A DNA stretch of 64,000 nucleotides from Lunularia cruciata (Eukaryota > Streptophyta > Marchantiopsida > Lunulariales > Lunulariaceae). Under the pieces are notes generated by a model. That model had not been told where the DNA came from and searched no databases. It saw only the letters and a list, made by a program, of their open reading frames with translations. The stretch is from positions 19,535,001 through 19,599,000 of the forward strand of contig OX419758.1 of NCBI GenBank assembly GCA_948567375.1, in the 5' to 3' direction. Of the stretch, positions 1 to 11,600 are shown one piece after another; within the stretch, counting starts at the first letter, position 1, and every line of letters starts with the position of its first letter. Made by a program: the position numbers and the translations under genes.

Positions 1-979
1 CTCATCATGCACACCCTTGCCCTGGTACAATTCCTGTTGTTATTAGGCATCATGTGGCTGGTCAAGGCCTATTTTTATCACCTTATGGTGGATAGGAAAA
101 TTGACATTCAAAAAAAAATCTAAACATCTGATACTTCCAATGTATCCAATAGAACCAATTTCAAGCTTGGATCAAGAAGGAGAGATGACTTTTAACATTA
201 TTACATGGAGCTTGATCATGTTGATAGCAACAAAGAACTCATAGATGTCATCACTAATTTTTTGTTCATTATGGAGGTCAAGATGAGTGGCCTTACTATA
301 CCAAAATTCATGATAGCCTCCTCCTACTAACCTTCTAATTGAGTTCTCACTCAAATCCCTAGAACCACAACATGTTCTTGACATTCTTGCTTCCTTGATA
401 GTTCCTGATCATTGCTCAAACTCCAAGGACAAATCCACTATCTATGACAACACTACTTACCATTGACCAAAATTCCTCTTGCCTTTTATAAAGTAGCATA
501 CTTGTCAAACCTCAACTACATCTTTTTTCTACATCAAGGATGATATTGACTGCCAAGATGAGGAAACTAAGCTTGAATGTCTTCATGTTTATGGATCTCT
601 TCTTGACAACAACCTTATTCCACACCTAAAAATCATTTTGAAAACTATGCCCTAGAAAGATGTTCCTACTAAACCAATGAACAACCTCTTAGTGCTCTTG
701 TAGATAGATCTAAATTTGACACACATACACCTCATTGTGGTAGATAATACCACTAAGCCTGCAAAATGATTGTTGAAGGAACAAGAAACCCATCACAAAA
801 TTCCCAAAGACATGCTACAAAAATATTTCTAAGAGAAACCTCACAAACAGCCTTCCAACCTATTCCTCTTCAGGTTGTAGATGAGTTACATAACCTAGTT
901 ACATAACCCTTCACAACCCAATGAAGAACCAAAACATGTGAAGATTAGCACCAACATGCCAAATGAAGACCAACTTGCT
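1..979 (+). other. Unassigned sequence upstream of a gypsy pol relic
   Basis: No recognisable domain is seen here. The stretch precedes a Ty3/gypsy reverse transcriptase in the same orientation and is probably its decayed protease or linker region. The best hint is the phrase FKDVFSYDHTYI at about 998-1035, which resembles the 'kDVFaws..dmp' segment that usually lies just before RT in gypsy polyproteins. The small minus-strand frame at 172-384 looks fortuitous. Confidence 0.35.
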
Positions 980-2200
980 TACCAAATTCTCTTTATGAGT
1001 TTCAAGATGTGTTTTCCTATGACCATACATATATTTTAGTTGTTGATCCTTAGTGATGTAAGCATTAGATTTTACTCCATCCAGTTACCACCCTACTAGG
1101 TCCAAACCTTACCAATTGAAACCAATTTTACTCTAAAAAGGTATTGGGGAAACTAGACAAGCTACTCAAGTGCGGGTTCATATATCCCATCAGAGAGATA
1201 GAGTAGGCTTCTCCAATCATAGTAGTCCCAAAGAAGGATATGGTGTTGACTTTTGGAAACTGAATGCCCAAATTATCCCAAACACCTTTCCAATCCCATT
1301 CACATTAATGAAATTGGACAAGGTTGCCCACAACCAATGCTTCTTGATCATGGATGGATATTTTGGCTACAACCAAATTGTTATTACCCTAGAGGACTAG
1401 TAGAAGACCACCTTCATCATAGAGTGGGACATCTATGCTTACCAAGTGATGCCCTTTGGATTATAGAACTCTCCTACAATATTCCAATGTTATGATGAAC
1501 TCTTTCCATGAAGTCCAGGCTGAAATGGAACTATATCTCAATAATATGTGGGAGCATAGTGCATACATTGACCACATTTGGGCCATCTTACATTGCAAAC
1601 AAGTAAGAATCTCCTTCAACCCGCAAAATGCTTATTCACAATGTGTTGTGGCTCCCTTCTTGGCCACCTTGTTTGTGAGAATGGTATCATGGTAGATCTC
1701 AAAAAGATCTAGATCATCCAAGCACTACTTGCACCAAAGACAATCCACATGCTCCACAATTTTCTAGGCTATATAGGTTATTACCTGCAATACATCCCCA
1801 TATATGCAAAAATTGCTTTTATGCTATTGGCCTTATTCAACTCTATAATTGGATTCTTTTTTTGGATAGACAAATGCACATAAATATTTGAAACCTTGAG
1901 ATGCAAGTTGGCTATTTCTTCAATCTTGGCTGCACCAAATTGTATCTTGATTTTTCATGTCTTTTTTGAAACCTCAAATATTGCTACAAGTGTATTCTTG
2001 GCATAATATGATGAAGAACTCCAAGAACATTCGGTTTTCTATGCAAGCCATCAACTCAACTTAGCCAATCAAAATTACTCTACCATGGAGCAAGAATGCC
2101 TTGGGATGATCTTTGCAGTATAAAAGTGTTATTCCTACCTTATAGGGAATAGTTTTATGCTCCATGTAGATATGAAGCACTCAAATATCTAATCACTAGA
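980..2200 (+). pseudogene. Ty3/gypsy reverse transcriptase and RNase H relic
   Basis: This is the remains of a gypsy polymerase. Readable RT blocks in shifting frames are CGFIYPI (about 1170), KLNAQIIPNTFPIPF and MDGYFGYNQIVITLED (1255-1400), a YQVMPFGL-like block (about 1436-1460), and the thumb segment with LGYIGYYLQYIPIYAKIA (about 1760-1820). RNase H follows with HSVFYASHQLNLANQNYST and QECLGMIFAV (about 2030-2120), then FMLHVDMKH, where the expected YVDH is altered. Several frameshifts and in-frame stops show that it is dead. The wording of the RNase H (NYST.E.E.LGMIFAV) is typical of plant gypsy elements. It is continuous with the integrase relic downstream. Confidence 0.85.
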
Positions 2201-2459
2201 CCATGTTGTGTGGGGAGACTAGCCCGCTGTATGCTACTCTTGTAGGAATTCTATTTTACTCTAGAATATCATCTTAAGAAATCTCATGATAACATGGATT
2301 TCTTCTTTTGTATTTTAAGGCTTGCAAATTTTTCTCTTAGCACAAATCTTGTAGATTTCTAATTGTTGTATGTAAATCATAATGTGACTACCCAATCATC
2401 TTGGATGATCAAAATTAGTCATTACCTCTATAGAAACACCATTCTTTTTTATTTGCCAA

Positions 2460-3690
2460 AGCACAATGCAAATTGTTTCACATGTTAACCCTTCCTTTCA
2501 CTACAATGCAAGGATAATTGTACCAAATGGGTATAGTGTAGATAGGGTGCTTTGGAGGTGCATAAGCTTGGAGGAAGTCCTCATAATGTTGTGAGCATGC
2601 CACACCGATAACTCTGGTGGGCATTTCTCTAGTGAGACAACCACACAGACCATATATCTTGTTGGATAATGGTGGCCATCTATTTTTCAAGACACAAGTA
2701 GCTACACCCATATATGTGATGCTTATCAATGCATGAGTATACCCTTATCCAAGTATATCATGCACCTCCAACCAATCTTAGTTGCCTAATCTTTTCAAAA
2801 ATAGGAGATCAATTTTGTAGGACCTATTAATCCTATAGCCCATGGAATTAGGCCCCATTATATCATTCTTGTGGTTGATTATAAAACAAAATGGGCCAAA
2901 GCCAAGTCCTTCATCAAGAACTCTACACAGGTCACTATTTAGTTCTTGCATAAGAATATTATTTCCAGATTTGGTGTTCCACTGTCCATTGTTATGGCCA
3001 ATGTATCACACTTCATTAACAAAGGTATTAGAGACTTGACTACCACTTATGAGATTCATCACCATTTCTCAACTTCTTATTACCCACAAGAAAATGGTCA
3101 AGTCAAACAATTCAATGGTATTTTGCTAACCATTTTCAAGAAAATTGTAAGTTTAAATCCAACCAATTGGGACAAAAAAGTAGTAGGTACTTTATGGGCT
3201 TATCATACCATGGTCAAGCTAAAATAGGCTTCACCAACTTGTATACGGGAAAGAGGCAATTCTGCCTGTTGAGTTCTTTGATCCCATTGCTCCAAGTACT
3301 TATATAAGCACTTTGATTAAGACGTCTCAGTCTAAAGAGGGGAAGATCACAAATGACTATGTTTTTGCACTACACAACTTGATGAAAAATGTATGTGTGC
3401 CCTATACATGCAATATAATAATCAAGTTAGGCGTAAAATCTACTTTGACTCCAAAACCAAAGAGGTTCCACTGTACAAAAGAGATCTGATTTTAAAATTC
3501 AATGACAAAGTAGGTTGATTCTTTAGCAAATTTGCATAAAAATGGCTAGGTCCTTACACAACACATAAAGTCTTTGACAAATGATCAGTGCAATTGGAGA
3601 CACTAAATGGAGAAATTTTGGAGTCTTGTACTAATGGTATGAAGTGAAAACCTTACAACCCACACTTCATTTGATTGTAGTGCAAGGAAG
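2460..3690 (+). pseudogene. Ty3/gypsy integrase relic
   Basis: The H2C2 zinc-binding region is readable (NSGGHFSSET, WWPSIFQDTSSY, then HICDAYQC, about 2610-2740). The catalytic core follows, with INFVGPINP (about 2810-2830), VVDYKTKWAKAKSF and a long open part at 2946-3227 containing FGVPLSIVMANVSHFIN and YYPQENGQVKQFN. All three catalytic carboxylates are lost: Asp to Asn in INFVGP, Ala at the second Asp position, and Lys in place of the Glu after GQV. A C-terminal tail with VEFFDPIAPST and LHNLMKN continues to about 3660. It shares orientation and order with the RT relic, so one pol gene spans about 1.0-3.7 kb. Confidence 0.85.
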
Positions 3691-3699
3691 AAAAGATGC

Positions 3700-4400
3700 T
3701 ATAGGAAACTCATTGTTTTCTTATCACATAGGAAAATAGTGCGGGACCTTCATTGTGGGACCACTATTGTGGTGCAGTACAACCATTGTGGGAATTTGTC
3801 AATCCTCTAGGATTTAAAGGACTCCCAAAATGGTTACAAGAGCTTTGCAAGCTCCCTTGCATTGCATGATACTCCCACACAAACCCGTAATCTAAGAAAA
3901 TGAACCAACATTATAGTATGGGAACCTTCAAAGCCTCATAGCAATAAAAGGATGTGCTACTTTACAATCAAGGGCAAAATGGGACCACATGAAGGAAAAT
4001 TCATCTCAAATACCTAAACAATGCAAAATTCATGATTATTATTATCTACACACAAAGATGCAAAAATCATCAAAACACTTGGGATCCCGAAGTAGATTGA
4101 CATGACATAGATAGAAAATTGAATCTATCACAAGAAAGTACAAATTTTCTTGGAGGCAACCTTGCTTCTATAATACCCTATAGAAATATGTGGACACTTT
4201 CCTTTACAAACCTAAAGCCCTGACACTCATGCCAAGGAGCTTTGACACTTCATTATCAAGAAGAAATTACAAGCTTATAGATCTAATCATGCTAAGAATT
4301 TTGAGAAATCAGGAAGAAACTTGAAGTGTTATGCAAGATGAACAACACCTTCCTGCCAAAGGTGTTGTTCATGGGACTATGGGAGTGAGAAATCTTGGAT
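3700..4400 (+). other. No gene recognised; 3' flank of the pol relic
   Basis: The sequence is AT-rich with short broken frames only. Phrases such as RDLHCGTTIVVQYNHCG around 3750 may be non-coding. It could belong to the 3' part of the element that supplied the pol upstream, but I see no LTR boundary, polypurine tract or primer site that proves it. Confidence 0.4.
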
Positions 4401-5435
4401 AGATTAGACCAAGTAGGTGGAGGAGCTATCATCCCAATCATATGTGATTCCAATCAAGAAGCACAAAATTATTGATTTGATGAGGTTTTATCAACACCAA
4501 TTCTCTATAAGTCTTCAAGGAAGTCTTCAAAGGGTTGAAGACTTGGATCTCTTACCTGTGCTCTTCTTTTTCAAGCCATCTAGGAATATGTCAAGAACCA
4601 TGCCCAAGAATGGATTCCCCATGGCAGTAGTAACATACACACCATTTTATTTTGCAATGAAGAACTTCCACTAGCTGATTGAAGGCCAAGGGAATACTTA
4701 AACCCGTCCCTAGCAGATGCCATCATCAAAAGCATAGTCCCCAAGAGGAGTCATATTACCTCCCTGTCATCTTTACAAGACTATGGGAATGTTGTGTTGG
4801 AGTCAAGAGAGCAATTCTCACCAAGAAGACAAAAGGAGGAAGCCTTTCACAATAGGTCTCATCCTTATAGCCATAGTAGAGTTTTTGTCTTTAGGAGCCT
4901 TCAAGAAAGCAAAATTTGGTTAAAGATGTAGTTCTAAGATCACAAATGCTAATCTTCAAGAAGAACTACCAGGAAATAACCAAATGCATTGGTAGGCAAT
5001 ACGTAAGCCCACATGTAACAACACAATTGGCCTCACACTTCACTAGATGGACCAAGAAAGAGCAAGAACACATCTTGAGATTACAAATGAGCATAATTTT
5101 TGGGATCCTAAGAAGCTTAGCTAGAGGAGCCCATAGTAACTAAAGCCATGGGCAATAAGAGAAAGAAGACCACAAGCTCAAAGAAGGGAGTCACTATCTT
5201 GCTAATCCAAATCAAGGAAAAGAAGCTAAAGGTAATCTATATAAAACTGATGAGTGATAGCAAGCTAGTGGAGCTGGCTCCTTTAAGAATGAGATGCTCA
5301 AAATCAAAAGGGAAATGGGTTTTCAAAGAAGAAGCAACCAAAAATACTAATATCATCACCATCAATGATGGCTCCCCTAGACCCCAAGAAAATCATTGTT
5401 ATTATTGGAACCAAGTACACCTTTTGTAGAATCTC
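4400..5435 (+). pseudogene. Unrecognised broken ORF cluster
   Basis: Three short plus-strand frames (4417-4674, 4916-5143, 5148-5429) follow one another and probably derive from one longer reading frame 3' of the pol relic. The last is Lys-rich (MGNKRKKTTSSKK at the start; KGKWVFKEEATKNTN later). No family is recognised. The position after pol and before LTR-like sequence would suit an extra 3' ORF, as some plant gypsy lineages carry, but no sequence similarity supports this beyond order. Confidence 0.35.
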
Positions 5436-5479
5436 CCTAAAAAGGGGATAAGGAGATGAGTCTGATGTTGACGATGCAA

Positions 5480-6350
5480 GACCACCAAAACTTGTTGGAA
5501 CTAGAACCTACCTTGAACATAACATCATCAAGGAAAAGGCTACTTCCCATCCTAAAGAATGCTCCATTGCTCTAGACTCTAGGACAACATGCCATGTGTC
5601 AATAGAGGTTAGTGTTTTAGCCAAGAAATTACAAGAAGCCAGTCCCATAGATCATCACAAATTGTGGATGTTTGCCTTCATATTAGACACTTTGGTTAAT
5701 AACCTAGTGTTTAAGGAGGAGTTCCAATAGTGGGTAGGTAATCCAATCAAGGAATGGAAGCAAGGTCTAACCTTTTTATTAAATATTATATGCATGACAA
5801 TAGCCCCCACCCGGATCATTGAGCAACGAGAAGACCTAGAATGGCTCACCAAAGAGCACAACCATAGGATATGGGAAGTAGAGACAACATAGAATGAGAA
5901 GGCAATGACTCTAAAATCATAATTTGACCTCCTACATAACAACTTAGTAGAGGCTCACTGCCAACTCCAAATTGCCCAATGAAATAAGACTACCCTTGAC
6001 CGGCAATTAGCAAAAAGTCAAAAGAAAGGAGGAGAACTAGAAGGAAAACATTATGAACTTCAGGCTTAGATATCCCATGTCATGATGATAGTTTGGTCTG
6101 CATTAGAAGCAAAGGTCACAACTCTAAAGAAGGAGAAGAGCCTTGCACAAGAGGTCCGAAATGCTCTATAAGGAGAGATGGCTTCTCTTGCTTGACAATA
6201 AATGGTCAGGTTGTAGAGATGGCCCGGTACCGGAAGGAATTCCTTTACTACAAGGAGAAGAGGAAGGGTGAGCAAGCTAAGATCAAGGCACAACACAAAT
6301 CTCAAAATGACCTCACTATACAAAATCAGAAGTTGGAGTAGAGAGTCAAC
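5480..6350 (+). pseudogene. Coiled-coil protein relic, function unknown
   Basis: A plus-strand frame with scattered stops reads as charged, heptad-rich helix: TRIIEQREDLEWLTKEHN (about 5810-5865), LHNNLVEAHCQLQIAQ (about 5930-5980), QLAKSQKKGGELEGKHYELQ (about 6005-6065) and LEAKVTTLKKEKSLAQEVRN (about 6108-6165). Codon-wise it continues from the cluster at 4.4-5.4 kb. Similar coiled-coil frames occur at 11.6-12.9 kb (+) and 18.8-20.1 kb (-), each beside LTR-like sequence, so this may be an accessory protein of a retroelement. Homology among the three is not proven by eye. Confidence 0.4.
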
Positions 6351-6359
6351 CAACTACTT

Positions 6360-7560
6360 TAATTTATTAGGCAAAATAAGCTAAAAGGACCAACAAAGGC
6401 CAAGGACTCCAAAGCAAAAGATGATAAGGAGAACCCAAAGGAAGATGGACCAAATAAATCAACAAGAGAAGGATCTAAGAAGGACATGCTTGATGATGAT
6501 GAGGCGGGTCCCTCAAGTAGAGTACCTAAGGGTAATCTTGTGGGTAGTTGTTCCTCACATTGACTTCTTCTAGGCCCAATAGCCCCAAGATGGTGCAAGA
6601 AATCAATAAGAGTCTAGTGAAAATATTGTTAATGGAACAAGTCCAAAGTCACCCAAAAAAGAGTGGCACATGGAGAGCAGTCCTCCACACAAGGAACTTG
6701 AGGAAGAGAAGTATGTGACCCAAGACATAGTCACCACTAGGTGCATGGTCTAGGCTATTTCTTGGAGCACTATGGAGGTTGACACACTAACTTGGGGAGA
6801 CTAAGTGATCAATGAGTATAGAAATATGAGAAGTTTGGTAGAAGCAACCCACATAATGGACCTCCTAGATTGAATTCTCTAGGGACAGGTGGAGAAGACA
6901 CCATGCTAGCCATCATCAAAGAAAAAATGAATTCAGCTTAGCTTGTAAATCAAGGAGGAAGATACTACCTGAAGAATAGCGTAGCATCTTGGATCAAGAA
7001 AGGTTGTTAGATCTTCTATGGGCAGCCCTAATAGGCAGAAGTGGCTTGCCAGGGAAGACCGATGAACACTAGAGGCAATCCACTTGGTATGCAAGTTAGT
7101 AAAGAGTACAGTGATGGCATCATTGATGACTTTCTATTCTTCATGAGCATCTCCTAGGCCCTAGAGTTCCTAGAGCTTGTAAGGCCAATTAAGGTGGCCC
7201 TAAGGATGTAGGAGATCCAAGGTCTTGAACATTGTGCTTGGGATGTGATAATGATATAGGCAACTCAATGATACAACTCTATGTACCTGGAGGTTATAAA
7301 AAGGGTTCATCAAGAATCATGGGAGTTCCAAGAATGGCTTATGTTGGTAATTCCATAGTACCATGGGTCAAGCTATAACCTCATCATTATTACCACCCAA
7401 TCTTTATTTGTGACATTTTTTGCTCTAAGCATTACCAATATCCACCATGTGGAGGAAGCTACCCAAGCTTGTGTTGGGAATATAAAGAGCAGTTCATGTG
7501 TTATCCTTCCTACCATGACTAGCCTTAACATAGGATATGCAAGAAGGTGTTTTCATTGCT
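6360..7560 (+). other. No recognisable gene; possible tail of the coiled-coil relic
   Basis: Short frames such as PHKELEEEKYVTQDIVTTRC (about 6700-6760) and VIKRVHQESWEFQEWL (about 7293-7340) suggest decayed coding sequence on the plus strand, but no domain is identified and no LTR edge is visible. Confidence 0.3.
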
Positions 7561-8900
7561 TTTAGTAGGCTATAGCGGTGTTGAGGGAATTGTTTGGTCT
7601 AGAGAGTGCATCGGGCACATAGCTGCTCATGTTCAGTTTGTTCTTATTGTCAATGTCTTGAATTTTCCCATAGTCTGACACTCTTTATCTATTCCTTGAC
7701 TGTTGGAAATCTCTTCTTTGCTAGAGCATGTTGTTTTCAATTGCTCTTGAGGTTATCTCTCACTGAAGGTTCTATGTTTGTCCTTGATCTTAACAAGATT
7801 GGTTGTGTTTTGCGAGGTTTAGGTTTATGGGTTTCTATCCTTACCTATGTTATATTTTACTTTTCTAGTTAAGTTCAGCCTATGGTTCTGGATCTGGCGG
7901 CTCATAGAGCTGGGTCAGGTGGTCTCTTAAGAGAATAACAACGAGTGATCTATTCCAACTCAAACCCAGATACCCAGATCATCGAACTGCGTGATTCACA
8001 TAGACTGGGCTAAGGGCTCCTAGAATAGAGTTTTCTCTTGATGCTAGCCACAAATCAAAATTCACATTGGTTTTGGGGACTCATCATTCATCGTAATACC
8101 AAACTGTGGAGTTCACAAGTTCTGGACAAGCCAAACAGTTCTAGTCTATATAGTGTATGCACAAAGCTCTTCAATGAATCATCAACTCAGCTAGAGCACT
8201 TCACATACACTCTGTCTGACAGCAGTCAAGGCAACTCACCCTTTGAACCTCTTCATTCTCCTATGCCCTTGTTTTGCAGATCAGATTCACTCCATTCAGA
8301 CAGGTCAACCAACTTTGAATCTTTTCTTTCCCCTGCTTCAGATGAGCTGAGCCACTTCAAAATTCTCCTCCTCTTCTTCCTTGACTAGCTCTTGTCACTG
8401 CCTATTCAGCCACTCTTCATATTTGAGAAAACTCCATCTTTGCCATATATCTCTCTCTTTCTTCCTTGTCTAGCTCTTGTCACTGCCTATTTAGCCACTC
8501 TTCACAACATTTTCTCAAAAAATCCGTCTTCACTCTCTTGTCTTCACCTTTATGAGATTCTCACCTTGATAACTCCTACAGCAAACCATACTGACCTGCA
8601 AAAATCCTTCTCCAGTTCTGTCCTTCTCCTCTCTCAACATTTTTCCCAAAAATCTTTCTTCACTCTCCTATCCTCACCTTTGTGAGATTCTCACCTTGGC
8701 AACTCCTACAACAAACCCTACTCATTCAAAAGTTCCTCCTCTGTCCAGCCTCTCTTTTGTGAGAATTCTCCATTGCCAACACTCTCTCCAACAAACCCTT
8801 ATTCAAAATTGCTTTGACTTAGGAGAGTGCTATGTTGTCCATGCAAAGTAGTTGTTAAGGATTGTCTTGGCCATAGGCAAGGCAATGTTGCAAGAATAAG
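7561..8900. other. C/T-rich block of unknown identity with internal duplications
   Basis: The sequence becomes C/T-rich on the plus strand from about 8200. Open frames here (7606-7872, 8038-8388, 8392-8685) are low-complexity, Ser/Leu-rich and not recognised. The block lies where an LTR would be expected after the pol and 3' ORF relics, but no matching second copy is in the window. Confidence 0.3.
8376..8722 (+). repeat. Two imperfect short duplications
   Basis: About 44 bp at 8376-8419 recurs at 8461-8504 (85-bp offset, shared core ctagctcttgtcactgcc). About 88 bp at 8505-8592 recurs at 8635-8722 (130-bp offset, shared core tgagattctcaccttg). Both pairs are direct repeats seen in the sequence, compatible with local tandem duplication. 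Confidence 0.85.
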
Positions 8901-9685
8901 AGTACCTGACTTTTGTTATGAGCAAGTTGCTATGGGATTCTCTCTATGAGATGAACAAGAGAATGGGTAGAGAATGCTACGACTATGTTATATAGTAGGA
9001 CAAAATTTAAGTAGACAATAAATGAAAAGGTGGCATGTTGATACACCAAGGTAATATAATCTAGATTAGCATCAAGGATTGGGAGCCAATGGCATTCCTA
9101 GGAGTGGAATTTGAAGGAGAAAGGCATTAGGGAAGGAGTATTATAAGGGAGGTAGAAATTAAGTTCAAACCTATATATAAAAGGGAGCTTAGTTTACTTT
9201 GGAGGTGTTTGTTGTTGTTAGTGTTAGTGCAAAGATTTCTCAAGAATTGATTGATAGCCATAGTAAAGAGTGAGGAGACAGACTCAAGTAGAAGAAGGAA
9301 GGAAGATCCCATAGTACCATGATGTACCTTGCAAGGCAAAGGATGGTCCTCTAGTATAAAGTGAGAGCTAGCACCCAAGGAATATTAAGCTTAAGCACCT
9401 TGTATATTGTGGCTCTTGGCTTCTTGTATGGATGATTGCTAGAATCAATGCATGATTAAGAAACTTGTATGAATTAGTGTTCTTATTAATCCTTGCTAAC
9501 CTATGACCCACTATGTGATGTCCCATTGTCTTCCTATAGCATAAGAATTTGTGAGTAGATAGTGTCAACCAAGGAGGTCAATGGGCTCTCCAAGGTTAAG
9601 TGCCATATGGTAGACTTGGCCCCACAATACAACTATATGCATACAACTATATACAACAACCTATGTGAATCTTGCCCATAGTTCC
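8901..9685 (+). other. LTR-like non-coding stretch with a TATA box
   Basis: A candidate LTR start (tgttgatacacc) is at 9036 and a TATA-like tatataaaa at about 9173-9182, followed by G/T-rich sequence. No second copy, primer site or target duplication was found, so the LTR call is tentative. The short minus-strand frames at 9127-9568 look fortuitous. Confidence 0.3.
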
Positions 9686-10721
9686 TTTTCAAGCCCAAAG
9701 AAGGGACCCATTATGTAAGGGTTGTTCCACAATTCCTTTGTCCCATAGCCAAACTACGGGTTAGGTCATGCCTATTGACAATGGGTGTGAACAAGATCTT
9801 GAGTACCTTACAAAATCAATGGTGGTAGCCAAACATAACACATGAGGTTTGAGATCTTGTATGATCTTGTAAGAGCTACCAATGAAATAAGGCTAGCAAA
9901 CAATAACCAAGTGTACTACTCCAACCACTCTTAATTCTATCCATCCAATGAAAGCATGTAAGTCTAGACTTCATCACATGCTTGCCAATGATAGACCAAT
10001 GTCATATAAGACTTGTGGTATATTTTGATAAGCCTAGCAAGCAAATTCACTTGGCACCTACTGTGGATACCATGGATGCTCCAATGTTGGCCTAGATCTA
10101 TTTCAATCTGGTCTTTCAATCTGATCTGATTTAAATACAATGGATGCCAAGTTTTCATCTTTGATTGCAATCCTCAATTTTGGCTAGTAAATTTAAATAA
10201 GTGTTTTTTAAACTTCTCAACACCAAGCTTGATTTATCCACAGCCTATCTTCCTCAATCTAATGGGTAAAAATCAACTTTGGAAGATATGTTATGTACCT
10301 TTGTCAATGTTCACCACACCAATTGGGATACTTATCTTGCAGCAGCTTAGTTGCCTACAATAATCCCAAGCATGCAAGTACATGCTTCTCTGTCTTCTTC
10401 TTTAATTATGGTGAAGATCTACTCATTGTTAGATTCTCTTCTTGCTCCACCACCATGTTATGTCCCTTATACTTCCAACTTCTTTTCTAGGCTATATGCA
10501 TCCTTACACCAAGCTAAGTCTCATCTTCTTGTTGCTCAAAATTGGCAAAAACAATATGTTGATAATCATTGTTGTGATCTCACTTCTCAAATTAGTGATA
10601 GGGTTATGCTTTCATTGAGTAACTCTTCTCTATCTCTTGACACTCAAGTTTGTAAACTTACTCATAATTAGGTAGGTCCCTTTGATATTATTCAAATCCT
10701 TTCTATTATTGCCTACAAATA
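9686..10721 (+). pseudogene. Chromovirus-type integrase relic, truncated before the chromodomain
   Basis: This matches, block by block, the integrase of element A at 55.7-56.7 kb. The zinc-binding part has GVNKILSTLQNQWW and SCKSYQ (about 9785-9890). The core has KHVSLDFITCLPM (about 9955-9995), KPSKQIHLAPTVDTMDAP (about 10025-10080) and an AYLPQSNG-like block (about 10240-10265). The C-terminal block KSHLLVAQNWQKQYVDNH (about 10515-10570) and VGPFDIIQI (about 10670) follow. Similarity stops at about 10,721, just before the point where A encodes its chromodomain. Multiple stops and frameshifts are present. RT and LTRs of this copy are not visible, so it is a 5'- and 3'-truncated fragment. Confidence 0.85.
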
Positions 10722-11600
10722 AGCATGGAGATCACATGAGCTACAAAGTCAAGTATTAGGATGACAAGCAAAGTTATTTCACAAAGGACATGAGAAGCAC
10801 TTAGAGAGAGGTAGAATAACCCCGAGTGCCTAAGGATGTTTAGCATTTGGGGTGCTAAAGGATCATTCAAAGTGATTGTAGGATGTGCAACACTTGGAGT
10901 GCTAGTAGGTGATGGATAAAAGCCCAAGTGCCAAGTACCACCTTGGCACTCATGCCACCAATGGTACTTTCCTCAGATAGCACTCATTGCTAAGGGCTAT
11001 TCCCTACAAGATCATTGTTAGCACTCAATAGCCAAGTGTGGCATGAGAGAAAGTGGTAAAAAATTTATTGTTTGGCACATGGGAGAGTGAATTTTCCTAC
11101 AAACAACATGTAGAGGCCTTTACCTATGTAACAATGAGTGCCTACTTGCTCTATTACCACCAAAATGCCACAGAAGGACCACTATTTGGGTGTATAAATT
11201 CAAGTGCTTGGCTTGTAGTGGCAGTTTTTGCAATCCAACCTATTTGCCTAGCTGACCGAGTAGTGTCCTACAAATTTCTTTGAAGTAGTGAGCACTCAAA
11301 GTGGTTTTTGAGAGAGGAATTGGGCATGATCTTAGGTACTATGTGAAGTGAGGCATTTGGCATAGTAAACCAACAGCTTGTAGCATCCTTTTGTGTGCAA
11401 GAACCATGGTAGTCACTCCTAAGACTTACAAGAAGGCTCTTGAGTCCATCCTTAGATCCCCTACTATGAATAAATGTGCAGTTTACTTCAAGATGGATGT
11501 AATTAGAAGTAAGCACTTAGGACTTCTCCCATGGAATTGGGAGTTATCTGACTTCCATGAAATGAAATGAGAGGTAAGAGAGAGAAAACTTCAAGGGGAA
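10722..11600 (+). other. No gene recognised
   Basis: Sequence rich in 'agtgc/cttgg' words (gcacttgg, agtgccaag) is seen between 10,800 and 11,250. It resembles non-coding or heavily decayed retroelement sequence. The frame at 11,053-11,283 is not recognised. Confidence 0.35.
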
